Below are positions 32,479 through 45,817 of a stretch of 64,000 nt of DNA, piece after piece. Source of the stretch: Panorpa germanica (taxonomy: Eukaryota; Arthropoda; Insecta; Mecoptera; Panorpidae). The stretch's first letter is position 1. Each line of letters begins with the position of its first letter. The position numbers and the translations under genes were made by a program. The notes under the pieces are model-generated. The model had not been told where the DNA came from. It searched no databases and saw nothing but the letters and a program-made list of their open reading frames with translations. The stretch lies in the NCBI GenBank assembly GCA_963678705.1, contig OY783213.1, positions 9,614,451-9,678,450 on the forward strand, in the 5' to 3' direction.

Positions 32479-35400
32479 TTGGTGTTTTTGTTCGTGTTTT
32501 ATTAAAGATGCATAACAATATCTTACTGAAACGTTGTCATTGAATCTCGATGATTTGATTTCAATATGATCTCGTGCTAACTGGCAGGGCACATTCCTGC
32601 GCCGGCCCTGTTAATTAACAACGTGTGTAATAGTTCGACTAAGTACTGAGTATGTATACCTTGCGTTAACACTTAATGAATAAGCGGGCAACTGTTATTG
32701 TTTAGCATAAGTATAATTAAATATATAATTAATAGTTTGTATTATGTATTGGTAACTATAAGGTTTAAACTATAGTTACAAATACTCTTATTAGTAGCTA
32801 GCTGCACGTTCTCATTATTATTATTACTATTATTATTATTACGAGCTGCGTTATATAAAACAGTTATTATATTAATTATTGCATTGGTTCTATTTAACTT
32901 AGTAACCAATCAGCGAATCTGCGCGCGAGTATATCTGACATTTCATAGTTTAATTACGAACACGACTTCACGAATAAGCAGGTGATTGTATCATTGTTAC
33001 ATGTTTGCTAGATGTGTTACGGTTTTCGAATAATCGGCGTTTACAAGCTTCATTTAGAGTGAAATATGTTGGTATCTCGTGAACAATAGAACTGTGTATT
33101 AGATTAAATTGGAACAGTACACATCATTGATGTCTTTCACCAATTTTAATGTCGACAACACAGAGATCAATACCCCGATAGTGTCATATTACTAATTAGC
33201 ACATGCCCAAAATTCATGTAAACCAGTATTCCAGTATCATCAGGTATCAACAACTGGTTAACTTTCATGCACCTATTCCTTTCATAGACTTGTTGTAATT
33301 TGATGCATGTGTTACTAATTTTTGTTCTAATTTCATGGTTATCCTACATATTCATACAGTACTATAATTCAATGTGTTTGCGGTACACTGTGATGGTTAT
33401 CTCTTTCAGATCTTTTAACTCTTCCAATTAATCACTATAAATATAGCAGCTCAATATAATTATTTGAACGTTACCGCTAACAAGTTCACTGTTCCGATTG
33501 GCCGATCACGTGGTTTGCTAGATCCGTGTGGTGAAGTAAACTGGCGTACTCACAACAAATTCCACGTGTTGAAGTGTTTCTAAACATTGGCTTGTCTGAT
33601 TTTTGGAAATTTTTATTAATATGTCTTCTTCAGAAGTTGTATCATCTTCAGAAACGAAAATAGAAGAAGAACTAAACTTGTAACAAGTTTTTAAATTTTA
33701 TTTTCTGCGTTTTTAAATATAAAAATGTTAACAAGTAGCGGTATAAGAATTTTGTCACTTCTAATTTAGTTCTCATTAGAAATTAAAAAAGGACATTTAC
33801 TTTTTTTAAGTAAAGGTACACACAGCTTTCTATTTAGAATTTTGGAATAAAATTTATGTTTTACATATCTTCAATGCGAATATTATAGCTGTAATTAGTG
33901 CGAATTTTGCCACGAACTTTTGTGACAGAATAGAATAAAGGAAACATGCTGAGACAAGTGCATAACCTTGAATTGAAATTGTGTTCAGTTCATATGCCCT
34001 ATTCCTGTCTTTCGCTACCTAGTAACGTTGCGAAAACTTGTCTTCTTTTTAAAAAAATCGTAATGCATTTGGAGAAAAGACGAAGAGGTTTCTGTCCCAT
34101 AACTAGAGAGCGAAAGTCAAGCACAGAGCCTCTGGATTTGTTTATCGATCTTTTAACATGGTAAATTGCCAACTTTGGTAGTTTTACGGGCCCTATTATT
34201 ACGGTTCCATTCTGGAAACGCGTTCTCACAAACTCTTTTGCCTTGAACTCTGACAGAACAAGCATGATAGCCTGTTGAAACCTAGGTTCTCTATTAAGAG
34301 TGAAATTTATGTTCTTCCTTCCTATTCGGCTATCCCAAAAAAAGTTGCTCTTGCACTATCCACTACATATATGTACATTGTGCATATTCTCCGTTTCACG
34401 CATTGAGAACCACTGTGAAACTTCATATTCTTAATGATTGCTTTTTTTATTCGAAATAATTTTTTGTTTGCTGGTGAATCAATGTGGTGCTGGATTAATT
34501 CTTTAGTGCACTCGTTGTAAATGCATGCGTGTAAAAATGTAAATGACAAAAACGAATGTTCAAATGTTTATTTAATTTATGTTTTTGATGGAAATAGTTA
34601 TCACCGGAAAAATATAATTAAATATGATGTTAACCTCGTTACAAAACTTTATCATTGTGTTTAAAAAGTGATGATTGAAATCAGTGGCGTCCATTTCTAT
34701 AACAAAGCTGGTAGTATGTTAAATATAAAAACTACATGTGTTATAGTTTAGAATTTAGTCTTATTTTTAGTTCAGTTCATAAGAGAGAGGCGTTTCCGAA
34801 TATTGAGTTTCGAGATAACCATGAAAACCATATTCCGAATCATCTGCTTTTTTATTTTGTTTGATTACACTACGAGCGATTAATTAATTATATGATTTTT
34901 ATATTAATTAATTATACGATCGACATATTGAAACTCAATGATCTATCCAAATTTGAGATTGTTTTGTTTTAGTACATTGTTTAAAACTATAATAGTGCAT
35001 ACAATATTAATATTTTTTCTTTTATTTTCAGGTGAGTTATTTTCTTTTCAACTATTTTGACTTTCAAGTATTTGCCTGGGAAGGTAAGATTTTTGTGGTT
35101 CTAAATATGTATATCTTTCGAAAAAATCTCGCTTGTTTATTCGGATTGAGAATCACCTCCTATATTCCATCGTATTTGTTTTTGTTTTGTATTTGAAATA
35201 CAATGTGACATTTAAAAGATTATATAAATCTGATTACAAGTGATACAGTATATTACACACCGTTTTGTAACTAATATTTTTTTGCAGTGTACATTCATAC
35301 AAATACTATCAATATTCAAAGAGTTAATACATTTATTTATTAATAAAGTATTTAACTTTAAGTTATCTTATTTAAACGATCAACTATTTTCGTATTTTTT

Positions 35401-36704
35401 TTTATATACCACAGCCAAATATCACTGTAACCTTAGTGATTTTTATTAAAAAACATACTGATTTGTTTTCTTTATTGAAAAGGAGAATAACTCATAATAA
35501 CCCCAACATCAAATTGAGGCGTCTATAAGCCAAGAAAATTTGAGATAACAAGCGCAAACGATAGAAAATGTACTAAACTATTTAGTGGCACAGAGATATA
35601 AGCGAAAACTTGGATAGTTTTTACTATATAGCGCGAATTATAAAACCTACTGAACGAAAACGTCTATACGATCTAAACTTTACCCTCGTTTTCTGCAGAA
35701 TTTAGTCACTTATATCATTTTACATTTAGACACCTCAAATATATGCTCTATGTTGTTTTGTATGCAAATTATTCGAACTTTGATGCAATTTATCTAGACT
35801 CCGAAACAGTCAATCGTCTTTAAAATTTCAGAGTAGTTAGATAAAGATATGATAACTGTTATAGCACGACACCCTTCTTAAATCACTGAAGTCACGTTTT
35901 ATCACGAAATAATAAACTACGCAACCGTAATAATTGATAATATATAAATACGTCCATGTTGTAAATTTATCATCTTATTTTACATGAGCTCCAGTTTCAA
36001 TCGATGAATTCTGATACATTCTTCTTTGCTCCAGATACCTCTGCTTGATTGCCACCAACTGTTGTCACCATTACACAATTTTAACTTGTAATTCTATATA
36101 AATTACACAATTCGCCATGATGATAAAATGACATCACAATTACTTTGTATTAACAATTCTAATTACAATTAAACATTACATACCTCTATGATGTAACGGT
36201 GATGACAATGTGCGAGTATTCTAATTTAATTAATTAATGTACATTTAATCTGATTACGTGTAATTAGCCAACAATTATGCACAAGGATTTCTTTTGATAA
36301 TGTTTGTTTTGCATTTGTTTTAAATTTTTTTTTTACATATTTTATTTTTATTTTAAAATTTTACATTAACTATTTCCGCTTTGTATTTGAATTAAATGAC
36401 TCAACGTTTGATTGTTGTTGTTGTCAGGATATGTCAAACAATAGAATGGTATAGGTTAGGGACAGTGAACATTTTATGTGATAGTGCTTAAATTTTACAA
36501 ATAGTATTTATGGAATTGCTGGCGTGTGTGCTAGAGGTTTTTAATCTCTGGTGGAGATAAAGTAGGAGAGAGTTTACTGTAAAATTATCACAAATGTACA
36601 ATTTCCACGTGTTTAAGGAAGCACGTTTTATGTCTAATTAGCGCCACACTGTAGTGTTTTTATAATGAACTTTATAATGTTTTATGATGTAAAATGGTGT
36701 ATTT
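32479..36704. other. Long non-coding stretch with unassigned ORFs
   Basis: No recognisable gene. 32813-32842 is an imperfect ATT trinucleotide run. 33946-34265 is open on both strands (72 codons plus, 88 codons minus), and a further minus frame lies at 34322-34549; the peptides match nothing I know and could be eroded transposon sequence. 35240-35449 is an AT-driven frame with no features. Confidence 0.4.
32813..32842. repeat. Imperfect (ATT)n microsatellite
   Basis: ATT trinucleotide run of about 30 bp with one ACT interruption. Confidence 0.85.
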
Positions 36705-36965
36705 GCAATCGCGCAACAACCCAAGTAGAAAAATTTATTACTCTATATGTATTTAAATATCGCATCTCACTCTTTTGAAATCCCACTAGAATCACTGCGT
36801 CTTTTATCATCATTAATATTTATCGTCTTTGTGCTTGTTAACTTTTATAAAACTTCCAATATAAAGTTTTATTTCTCGTCAATTATTATCAAAAATACTT
36901 ACTTACAATTTACATAAATTATACAAAGAACAAGTGCCTCGCAATGGCTAAAACCGCCCCTGGCC
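36705..36965 (+). repeat. Repeat E, copy 1
   Basis: It aligns along its length with 44711-44996. Shared blocks include CGCGCAACAACCCAAGTA, AATCCCACTAGAATCACTGC, CGTCTTTGTGCTTGTTAACT and GCAATGGCTAA. It is non-coding, with small indels between copies. CG-rich ends suggest a MITE, but a clean terminal inverted repeat was not found. Confidence 0.8.
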
Positions 36966-39378
36966 CATTGCATACCCATGTATGTGATTATTGTTTAATG
37001 TTAACAATGGCCTCTATTTTTTAACTTATTTCCAACGCCCTTTACAATTGGACATTTTTTTATAGACTATGTTACCAAAGCTATCATCTGAGCGTAAATC
37101 AGTTACAAAAATAGATATGATGGCTTACAAAGTAGTTGTTGGAAAATTTGTTTAATAATAAATCAAGTACATCGGATTAAGTTACATAATAGAAGGCCTC
37201 TATTAACTAACCCTTTCAACGATGACTTTTCAAAATCCTATATATTCCAAATGAAGTTATACTTATGCCCGCGGCAAGGTATGGGACTTATTTTACCCTT
37301 TATTTAAGGTCGGTTAATAGCTTTCGGGTAAACTAGTTGTCTAACTTTTCCGAAATAGTCTTTTCAAATGTTTTATACATTTTAAAAGGTACTAAATAGT
37401 GTTCTTAGTATAACCAGATTTTTTATTTCTATGTTTTTATATAGCATAATCTCTTAACAATAAAAAATAGGTCCCGCGCCACCTTAAAACAATATAATTT
37501 GTATTTCGGGGAATATAAAGTGTTTCTATTAATGTTGTGCATGCGCTGATACTACTATACCTATTATTAAAATCGAATTAGGGCGGTTTGAAGGGGAATT
37601 TCATTAAATATATCTATTTAGTTATGACATCATGCGTTATTGCGTTTTATTATACAATTTTTTTTTAACAACGAGATGTATTTTTATATAAATAATATAA
37701 AATAAAAAATTTGTAGATATTTTTTTTTATGTTGCACTGTTGCAAATTGCTATTTTGCTGGATGAATTAAGGTCTTGTACAAAAAGATAATTCTATAGGG
37801 TTTGTGTCTTGTTCGGCTACACAGTCTCCAGCTTTTTTGCATGCAATATAATTATTCTTGTATTTAGGCATTTGTTTAAATCCAGGTGAACAATGGATGT
37901 AGCTTACTAATAACGGTGATCGCAAACTGGAGACACGACACGACAACGACAAAGAAAAATTCTTATTTTTTATTTAATTCATTTGACGTCGACATATTTC
38001 CGAGACCAATTTCCATGACCAACGACCTCTTACTTTGTTAAAAGTTTTTGTGATGGCGTGGTCTTAGATATATGGCTAATAAGTTTATGGTTATGTATCT
38101 ACATAATCAATTTAACTTGAAAACAATCAAAGCGTGAAAATATTCCTCTGGTTTGAGGATTCAACTCGCAGACACAGCAGTCGTAAATCTTGTTATATAT
38201 TATGACATTTTCCAAAAAACACTTAATATATATATATATTAGAGAAGAGGGACCCCATCAAGCTAACTCCAAGTACAAATACAACCATCATTTCCAAATT
38301 ACAAGTTTTTTTTATATATTCTATATGTACATCTATTTAAAAAAAACAGTTTCATTTAAACCATGCATGTACGTCTAGTATAATTATGCTTTCATCTTAT
38401 CAACCGCAACCTGACGAGCGGTTAACCTGCTGTAAACCGTCTTTGCTCACGGTACATATAATCACAAGAACAAAAAGATATTACCACACTTTATTATTCT
38501 GCGCTAATAAACATACAGTAACTAAGAAAAACGACTTTATTTCAACAGTTTATGAATAATAAATACGTTCACCGATACCGTTGATTTAATAATTAAACCT
38601 CTAATACATTAATTACGATATTTAGCTATAATTAAACCGTTTTTGTATCGATTTTAAAACTAAAAATTATCGAAAATAATTTCACCTTTAATTATTTAAT
38701 ATTCGTTTTAATTGTGAGGTCTACCGCTAGAGCAACAGTAACTAAATACATCAAGGCGTGTTCAAGAATAGGTTAAATAATACTAAAGTAATAGTTTAAT
38801 TTTTTTTAATTATAGATTTCAAACAAAAGCGCATCAGTCTGTAATCAGAGCTGTAACGTAACTTGTTTCTTTAGACTACACTTCACGTAGATCTGCTTAT
38901 AACAGTGATGTACAAGCTACGGTCCGTTTAACAATTTGATGAAATGAAAACTGTAACAACTGAAGTTAGAAATGTCTACAAATTTATTGTCATTTCGCTA
39001 TATGTGACAGAATTTTACTATTTTCTTTTTCTAGATGAAAAATACACATTGATAAATGTATTTTATAAGTCCATGCAGCTTCAGTTGTAAAATTCGAATA
39101 AATGATTTATTAAAATATCTAAATTTTGAAGTAGATACTATTTTGATTGTAAATATCTCAATGTGTACTTTGTCAAACATGCCTTACTTACTGATAGGTT
39201 ATAGTAAATTCAACTTCATTTGATTCTGTTTAGTGTTTATTAAATTTACGTAAGTCTTTGTCTGTTTTATTTAATTTAAATAAATATACTTATTAATTAA
39301 TAAAATAATTTAAAATTTATTAAAGGAAAATAATAATAAATCTTCGGCCGATTCAGTAATTCTCTTTAACTAGCAATG
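36966..39378. other. Non-coding stretch
   Basis: No recognisable gene. The minus frame 37767-37952 and plus frame 38190-38378 are short and without motifs. Confidence 0.45.
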
Positions 39379-40138
39379 TTAAGGAGGTATAGGACGTTAA
39401 CGTAAATGATGAAAACGTTGTAAAATTTGGAGGGTCAATACAAATAGTAAAAATACATGCTGTCTCAAAATTTTAGAGATCCAGGATTCCTAGTTTTCTT
39501 TTTATACATGATTAAAAATAGTCATTTTCCATACAAATCATAATTTTTAGCTCAATTTCACCACATAATATAACTTTTAACTTTGAAAAAATGGTGACAT
39601 GACTTTCAAAAATTATTTGTATATTAAAGAATCTTTTCTGTAACTATTGCAAAAAGAAAATTATCAAAAGGATACCAATATACGAAAATATTTATATAAA
39701 ACCAGTAAGAAACAGTAAGTGTAGGTTATAAGCCGGCAACGTTGCAAATCACAATTTGAGCGGGAAATTCAAAATTGGAATAAATATTTTATAAAATATA
39801 ACAATTTATTTGTCAAAGAACCAAATCACGCATGCGTCAACACACGTAAATTTACAGCGTTGCCAAATTTATTATTCCTTTTTCAAAATATTTAATTTGA
39901 ATTTAAATTGAATTAATATAAATTTGATATTAATTATAGGTAATTTTTAATTTATTAAACTATTATATGCATAAACAATCATATTAACAAGCAAAAAGCA
40001 GTTTAATAAGGATTTGAAAAATTCATTTTCAAAGGTCCATTCCCAATATTTGCTCGTCCCTCATGTACTTCGTATTTTGCATTTCGTATTACCGAGAGAT
40101 AAACTTTTTGCATTGACGGTACGTCCTGTACCTCCTTA
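39379..40138 (-). mobile_element. TTAA-flanked element family P, copy 2 (inverted)
   Basis: It is bounded by TTAA at 39379-39382 and 40135-40138, with ends GGAGGTATAGGACGTTAACG and, inverted, GGAGGTACAGGACGTACCG. The interior is the reverse complement of copy 1 at 30085-30818, with an extra ~27 bp near 39478-39505. It is non-coding. Confidence 0.75.
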
Positions 40139-40948
40139 ACTAACTTTTTCGATAAAAATGAGTTCAGATATTGACTCTTTCTAACGTCACTATTAATTAT
40201 CTTTACATAGCGACTGAATTGTCTTCCTTTTACAAATCCACGTGCACCTATGAAATATTATATACACACACACATAAATACACTTACGCATATACAATAC
40301 ACAGAAAATATAACTTATTTTATACCTTTTTATTTACTGTTTATTATTTACTATTTTATACGATCGATCCAATCCGATCTAATGTTAAGAGTTGTGGTTC
40401 TAATCGACTATTATAACATGCTACATGCCCTCAGAGTCTATGACCTTAGAGAAAATAAAATACTAAATATCTTTAACTATATGATGTACAATCTGTAACA
40501 AAATGTAGTAATTATATTTATTGCTTTTTCTAATCCCAGACGATACGAGAGGAGAGAGAGAGAAATTCACTGTACAAATTGTATATAATTTGAATATATA
40601 GTTAACTGTTTATTAGAAGATTAGGAGTTGTAGTCTTTTATAGTGATTATTATCTTTATTAACTAACAATTATTTATATAGATATTTAGATATTGGATAT
40701 CAAGGTCATTCGTTTTTTTTTCTTTACTGCAAGGTCATTTTTTCGGTGTTCTACTATTTATAATACCGGGTGTTTACGATCTTTAATTTATCTTTTAATG
40801 GGACTTTTTCACAAACAGATCAGCTCTTCAATTTCTTTCAGAATTTCCATAATATGTATTTCAATTTTTAAATTACTGGGATATTATCGAATACTCTATA
40901 TATTTTTAAATCTTACAAACTGGCTCAAAGATCAAACAATACTGGCTT
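40139..40948. other. Non-coding stretch
   Basis: Several AT-driven frames (40171-40498 in two frames, 40693-41022) but no motifs; they look like chance openings. A GAGAGAGAGAGA run lies near 40550. Confidence 0.45.
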
Positions 40949-41080
40949 GTACAAACTGGTGCGACATAAACATGCGACATAAAACATTTGTTGTAATAAG
41001 TTTTATAATACATCCACACTAGTACGACATACAATTTAATACGTCGGAACCTTTGATATTTCGAAGGACTTTTTTTAACT
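40949..41080 (+). repeat. Repeat F, copy 2
   Basis: It aligns with 27906-28015 (CATTTGTTGTAA, CATCCACACTAGTACGACAT, AATACGTCGGAACCTTT). It ends five bases before the Helitron at 41086, so the Helitron may have inserted into or next to it. Confidence 0.65.
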
Positions 41081-41085
41081 AATTA

Positions 41086-41440
41086 TCCTAATATATATAA
41101 ATTACGTGTCACTGTGTTGTCCGCTATGGACTCCTAAACTACTTAACCGATTTTAATGAAATTTGTACACCGTGTGCAGTTTGACTCAACTTGAAAGATA
41201 GGATAGCTTACATCTCAATTTATTTATCTTATTGCTAATTATTTGTCTATTAATTATCTGTATATGACATATGACATCGGGCGACGATGATGGCGACATC
41301 TGTTGACTAGATTGAGTAAATATTCTGTTGAGTAAATCGAAATCTGTTGACTAGATTGAGTAAATATTCAATAGATGGCGCTATGTAATGTAATATGACA
41401 AAAACGTTAGTCACAGCAACGCGTGGCCGGGACACCTAGT
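41086..41440 (+). mobile_element. Non-autonomous Helitron, 355 bp
   Basis: It starts TCCTAATATATATAAATTAC and ends GGCCGGGACACCTAGT, with GCAACGCGTGGCCGG just before the end able to form the small 3' hairpin typical of Helitrons. It lies between A (41085) and T (41441), the AT target of these elements, with no target duplication. The 5' region contains GTCCGCTATGGACTCC and CTTAACCGATTTTAATGAAA, a pattern common in insect Helitrons. A 24-bp direct repeat (starting TCTGTTGACTAGATTGAG) occurs twice inside. No Rep/helicase is encoded. Confidence 0.8.
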
Positions 41441-43365
41441 TTAACAATAGATCTTTCTTGACGAGGGTTGACAGGATCTATTGTTTAGTACGGGTAAACA
41501 GTCAATCTCGTAAGCGTATGTTTGAGAACCATAATAAAGGTTATAAAATTTATGACAAACCCTTAAAAATGTTACCAGTCATATAAAAATTGGAATTTAA
41601 CTAGAAAATATAACAATATTCATTTTTAAAACTTATTTTTGCGGTTCCAACTCATTAAAAGTCAGTGGAAGAAAGTTTAAAATGTAGATAGGCTATTCAT
41701 CTAACTAATTGCAGCTTTAGATTTTCATTCGCGTTTATAGTTACTTACATAAAACGATTTAAACATAAAAAAACATTGTTTTTTTGATAATATTTAACCT
41801 GCTGTATAGTATCGCCATCTATATTTGGTCAAAAATGACCAAGTATCGTTTCACCTTAAATAAAAAATAATTGCTTACAAGTGCAACTACATACTAATAA
41901 AAATAAACGAATTCAGTAACATAACTATCTAGTAATCTTTTATTGATAACAGTTATCAAATTAGAATTATTATTACTTAGATAATCAAATAAATCCAAGT
42001 GACATTGATTGCTCCAATATTCTGGCTGCAAGAACCGCAGCTGTTATTTGAATGACTCTTAATTGAACTCAGTGGACGCTAGGCGGCAGCAACTCGCTGA
42101 TTTATCTCCCCACAATGCATTGTGTGGCTGCAATTTCCTGGAATAAATTTTGTTGCACTCCAAACCAGCTGCAATAAACATTTGAATATGTCCTTATGTG
42201 GTATCCATGATTGCCGCAATATTGTTGCATTTGCATACAAGTAGTAAAATGTACAAGCATACAATTCATATACCATACAGATGCTGTATTTGATAATAAA
42301 TCTGCTGAAAAAATATTGTATTGATTAAAATACTTGCATATCATTAGCATCAGTATAAGGAATTTTACAAACATATTCTAAATGTAATATATCATTTTTT
42401 TCGGCAGCTTTTCAATTGTGATGATTGTTTAATTTTGATCGTATCAACAGATTTGTTAATAAAAAGTGAAAGGTGTGAAAACAATTTTAAAAAATGTTGA
42501 ATCGAAAAGAAATGTTGTTGCTGCATGAGCACTTATAATAATATGATAATCTCTTGTTATTATTTACGTAATAAATTAATCATCATTGTTTATAATTACC
42601 TACATATATATAACGTATCACATTTAAGTCATTTTTCAAAATGTCAATTATTTTTCATAATTTTCCCTTTTGTTGAATAAGTTTTAAACGGAAGCGGAAC
42701 TACTCGTTATCGTTTGACGTGTCCGTTCCGCCCCACCGCACGAGCGCCCTGTCCTGTTGTTCAAGACAGAGGTTATTGCACCCTTCCCACAATATCGGGT
42801 GCATTGACATTTTTCTCGTTCTATCACGCATTACCCTAATTTTTCTTGACACGTGAGTATCCATGTCTAACTCTCTTCACATCTCGTGTACACCGATCTA
42901 ATTATTTTGTTGTTGTATCTATTGAACTTATTAGTGATACTGTACCTTGACAATTAGAACTGTAAGAATAAAATGATATTGTAACATTTATTTCAAGCTG
43001 TACCTACTATTGTGTTGTTCCGTGTTGGTTTGATCACGACATTTGATTCTGAATTAATTATTACGTATTGTGCGTTGTGCTTTGTGTGAGTCGTGAACTT
43101 AATCCACGCTTAAGGGGACACACCTATCAGTCCTGAATTTGATTATTTTTAAACAATAATTATTTCTTTTAAAGTGGACAGCCAACTTACTTTTTGCAAT
43201 GGTCATTTTAAAAAAATATTTATTTGAGTACATCAACTTTCAACAGTTATTAGCACTTAAAACAATATATACAATTACAAAACATAATTTACAACATCTA
43301 GACACGAGTATGGGTACTTAAAATAAAGAGATTAAATTAGTTTTATTGATAAAGTTAATAAGATT
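41441..43365. other. Non-coding stretch with a GC-rich patch
   Basis: The minus frames 42079-42276 and 42102-42374 overlap each other and have no recognised domain. 42680-42800 is unusually CG-rich (CCGTTCCGCCCCACCGCACG) in this AT-rich region and is followed by a GTGAGT at about 42855; it could be a 5' untranslated exon, but nothing proves it. Confidence 0.35.
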
Positions 43366-43800
43366 TTTCAGACTTATTTTTTTTATATTTATTTTTTTAT
43401 TTGCCTTGACTTTTATTCGTCATAGCCACCTTTTTTATACATATTTTGCAATTTATAATTCAATTTTACAAATTTCTAAATATTTAAATAATTCACTAAT
43501 TAATATTTTAGTATTAACAGGAAAAGTTTTAATCACATCTAATATTTCACTATTGAATTTTGATCTTTCTATAACTATAATTTGTTCATTCAAATATAAT
43601 ATGATCCAAAGTTCCTTCTTCACCACATTGACATCTATCGTCAGATTTAATATTAATTTTGTACAGATGAGCTGGAGTTTTACAATGATTACTTTTGATT
43701 TTGATTAATTTTAATGAAATCTTGGTTTCTCAAATTGAAGTTTAATTTTGTGATTATTTTCAGACTTAAATAATAAAGAAACTATTAGTGAGAAGTAAAA
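43366..43800 (-). mobile_element. LINE-B 3' fragment, copy 1
   Basis: Reverse complement of the copy at 52400-53090: it shares the 3' end (AAAGTCAAGGCAAATAAA), the zinc-finger region and upstream AAACTTCAATTTGAGAAACC. About 95 bp present in copy 2 (52632-52730) are missing here. The plus-strand frame 43346-43708 is an antisense shadow. Confidence 0.75.
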
Positions 43801-44710
43801 GTAAATTTGTATTCTCATCAAATTCATGTGCTTAAAAATGATTAAACCATTTGATAGTATCCCCCTTAATCTGGTTTAGAATGTGATCAAATATTTGTTA
43901 TGTGCTCCATTCATTTTTATTTTGGTTGTTAATTTTTTTTAGTTTGTTAGAGTCTTCCGATCCGATACATTTATGATGTTTTTTAAACGGTTAAATTAAG
44001 TTTTATATCATTTTTTACTATATGGATTTTTTTAATAATAGTTAATTTATTTTATTAAAAAAAATTCTTATTGCTTCAAGGCTTTATTATGAACTAATAT
44101 TCATGATGGTAAAAAACATATTTTTATTTTACGATTTATTTATTCATCTTGGGCATGTTTTACATATTATACATAAATGGATTACCGAATTATATAGCTT
44201 AAATTTTATAACATTTGTATTAGAATATGTTTGTTATATTTATTGTTACGAGGCATATTCCTTGCCCGTTCTCTTCATGTATTTCAAAAATGTTGTTGAC
44301 CTATTTTTGAATATCATAACCAGATCAGTTTTATATTTAACCATTTTCAATATGGTGACGCATTACGTACGTCATAAACCAATGAGAAAAAATGGGATGC
44401 TATAGACTAGAACTTCATCTTAGTAATTTGTTTCTCCATAAGATACTTCCAGTTATTCTCAGAGGTCCCACGGCAGATCTGAATGCTTCCGAAAGATTTT
44501 AATTTCTCTTCTATGTTTGAAACTATAAATCAAATGCGTTTTATGCAAGCCTTACCGATCTATGTACGCTGTTCAGTAGACGACTTCACCTAAAAACTAT
44601 GTGAGACAATTATTCGTTTTAAATCTTTAACCTGCATTGTAAAAATCTTTTTAAATGGCCACTGTACTCTGAGCAGATGCTGCCTTTGGGGGTGGCAAGC
44701 CCGGGGCCTC
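43801..44710. other. Non-coding stretch
   Basis: AT-rich; the frame 44103-44405 has no motifs and looks like chance. A CG-rich end, GGCAAGCCCGGGGCCTCGC, just precedes repeat E copy 2 and may be part of it. Confidence 0.45.
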
Positions 44711-44996
44711 GCATTCTCGCGCAACAACCCAAGTACAAATATTCATTACTATATATGTATTTGAATCTCGCGTCTCGCTCTTTAGAAATCCCACTAGAAT
44801 CACTGCGTATATCTTTTAAGGTATTCATGTACCTTAGTTTATCATAATTAATATTTGTCGTCTTTGTGCTTGTTAACTTTTATAAATACAAATACAAAAT
44901 TTTATTTCTCGTCAATTATCATCAAAAACACTTACTTACAATTTACATAAATTATACAAAGAACAAGTGACTCGCAATGGCTAAGGCCGCCTCTGA
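44711..44996 (+). repeat. Repeat E, copy 2
   Basis: It aligns with 36705-36965; it carries an extra ~20 bp near 44815 (AAGGTATTCATGTACCTTAG). The 69-codon minus frame here is not a gene. Confidence 0.8.
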
Positions 44997-45041
44997 CACT
45001 GAGGACAAGATTGTTTTAAGACGAATCATGTATTTCTTTTA

Positions 45042-45071
45042 AATCCATCTAACAAGAGTGTTAGATGGATT
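45042..45071. repeat. Perfect 13-bp hairpin
   Basis: AATCCATCTAACA at 45042-45054 and its exact inverse complement at 45059-45071 are separated by AGAG. Too isolated to assign to an element or to a terminator. Confidence 0.85.
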
Positions 45072-45817
45072 CGCATCGCTGTAACGATGTAATGATGTAA
45101 CAAGTTCAAATTACAAACATATTTATTAATAAAATATTCAAAAGAATTTCAACTTGACTGTAAAACCATCTAATAAGACATCTCTCAACCAATTGCTTCT
45201 TCAACAACAACTACAAGAGACCTTTACAAGTGTATCAAAACAAGCAGCTGTCAATTTTTCGTTCATCAAGCCAGGTGGCAATCAACCAACAATGTCAGCA
45301 ACCCTATAATTTTGTTAATGGACAATGAAATTGAATCTCGTCCCGTCCATACATCAAGTTCGACATCCTCAGACACATTTCAAACGAGTTTTCTCCTTTT
45401 GATTAAATTTTCTGACCAAAAAAATGACATTTTGGAGATAATAACAGTCCGTCCGTCCGTCCACTGTCAACCATTAATTATGTTTTCGTGTTTACGTCCT
45501 ATTAAAATAATCCAATCACAGAGCTTCATGACGGAAGTAGATAACAGACTTTTAGTATTTAAAACACTGTGAAAGTTTAGTTTTACAGGTAAACCTTAAG
45601 CTTATCAATCAACAACAACCTGACTGACGCCGGGTATTAAAGTTATGTAACTCGTTTATAACTATTTAATGAAGAATGTTATATTTTGTTTACATGCTAT
45701 CAAAAGTTTAAACTTGAAATGGGTTTAAAAGTGGGCGGTAACATTTTATAAATAATTATATAATAGTTGTCATTAAAAAATGTATAAAGACGGACGATGA
45801 TTTAAAGAATTATATCA

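Noticed and set aside
12688..32612. GCCGGCCCTG at 12688 and 32603 as ends of one transposon
   Set aside because: About 20 kb apart with other complete elements between; more likely two separate decayed GGCC-ended MITEs, with boundaries not definable.
40171..41022. Three overlapping frames rich in I, Y, F and L
   Set aside because: Composition matches chance openings in AT-rich DNA, with no motif or splice context.
43346..43708. 120-codon plus frame
   Set aside because: Antisense of LINE-B copy 1; the sense strand carries the real remnants.
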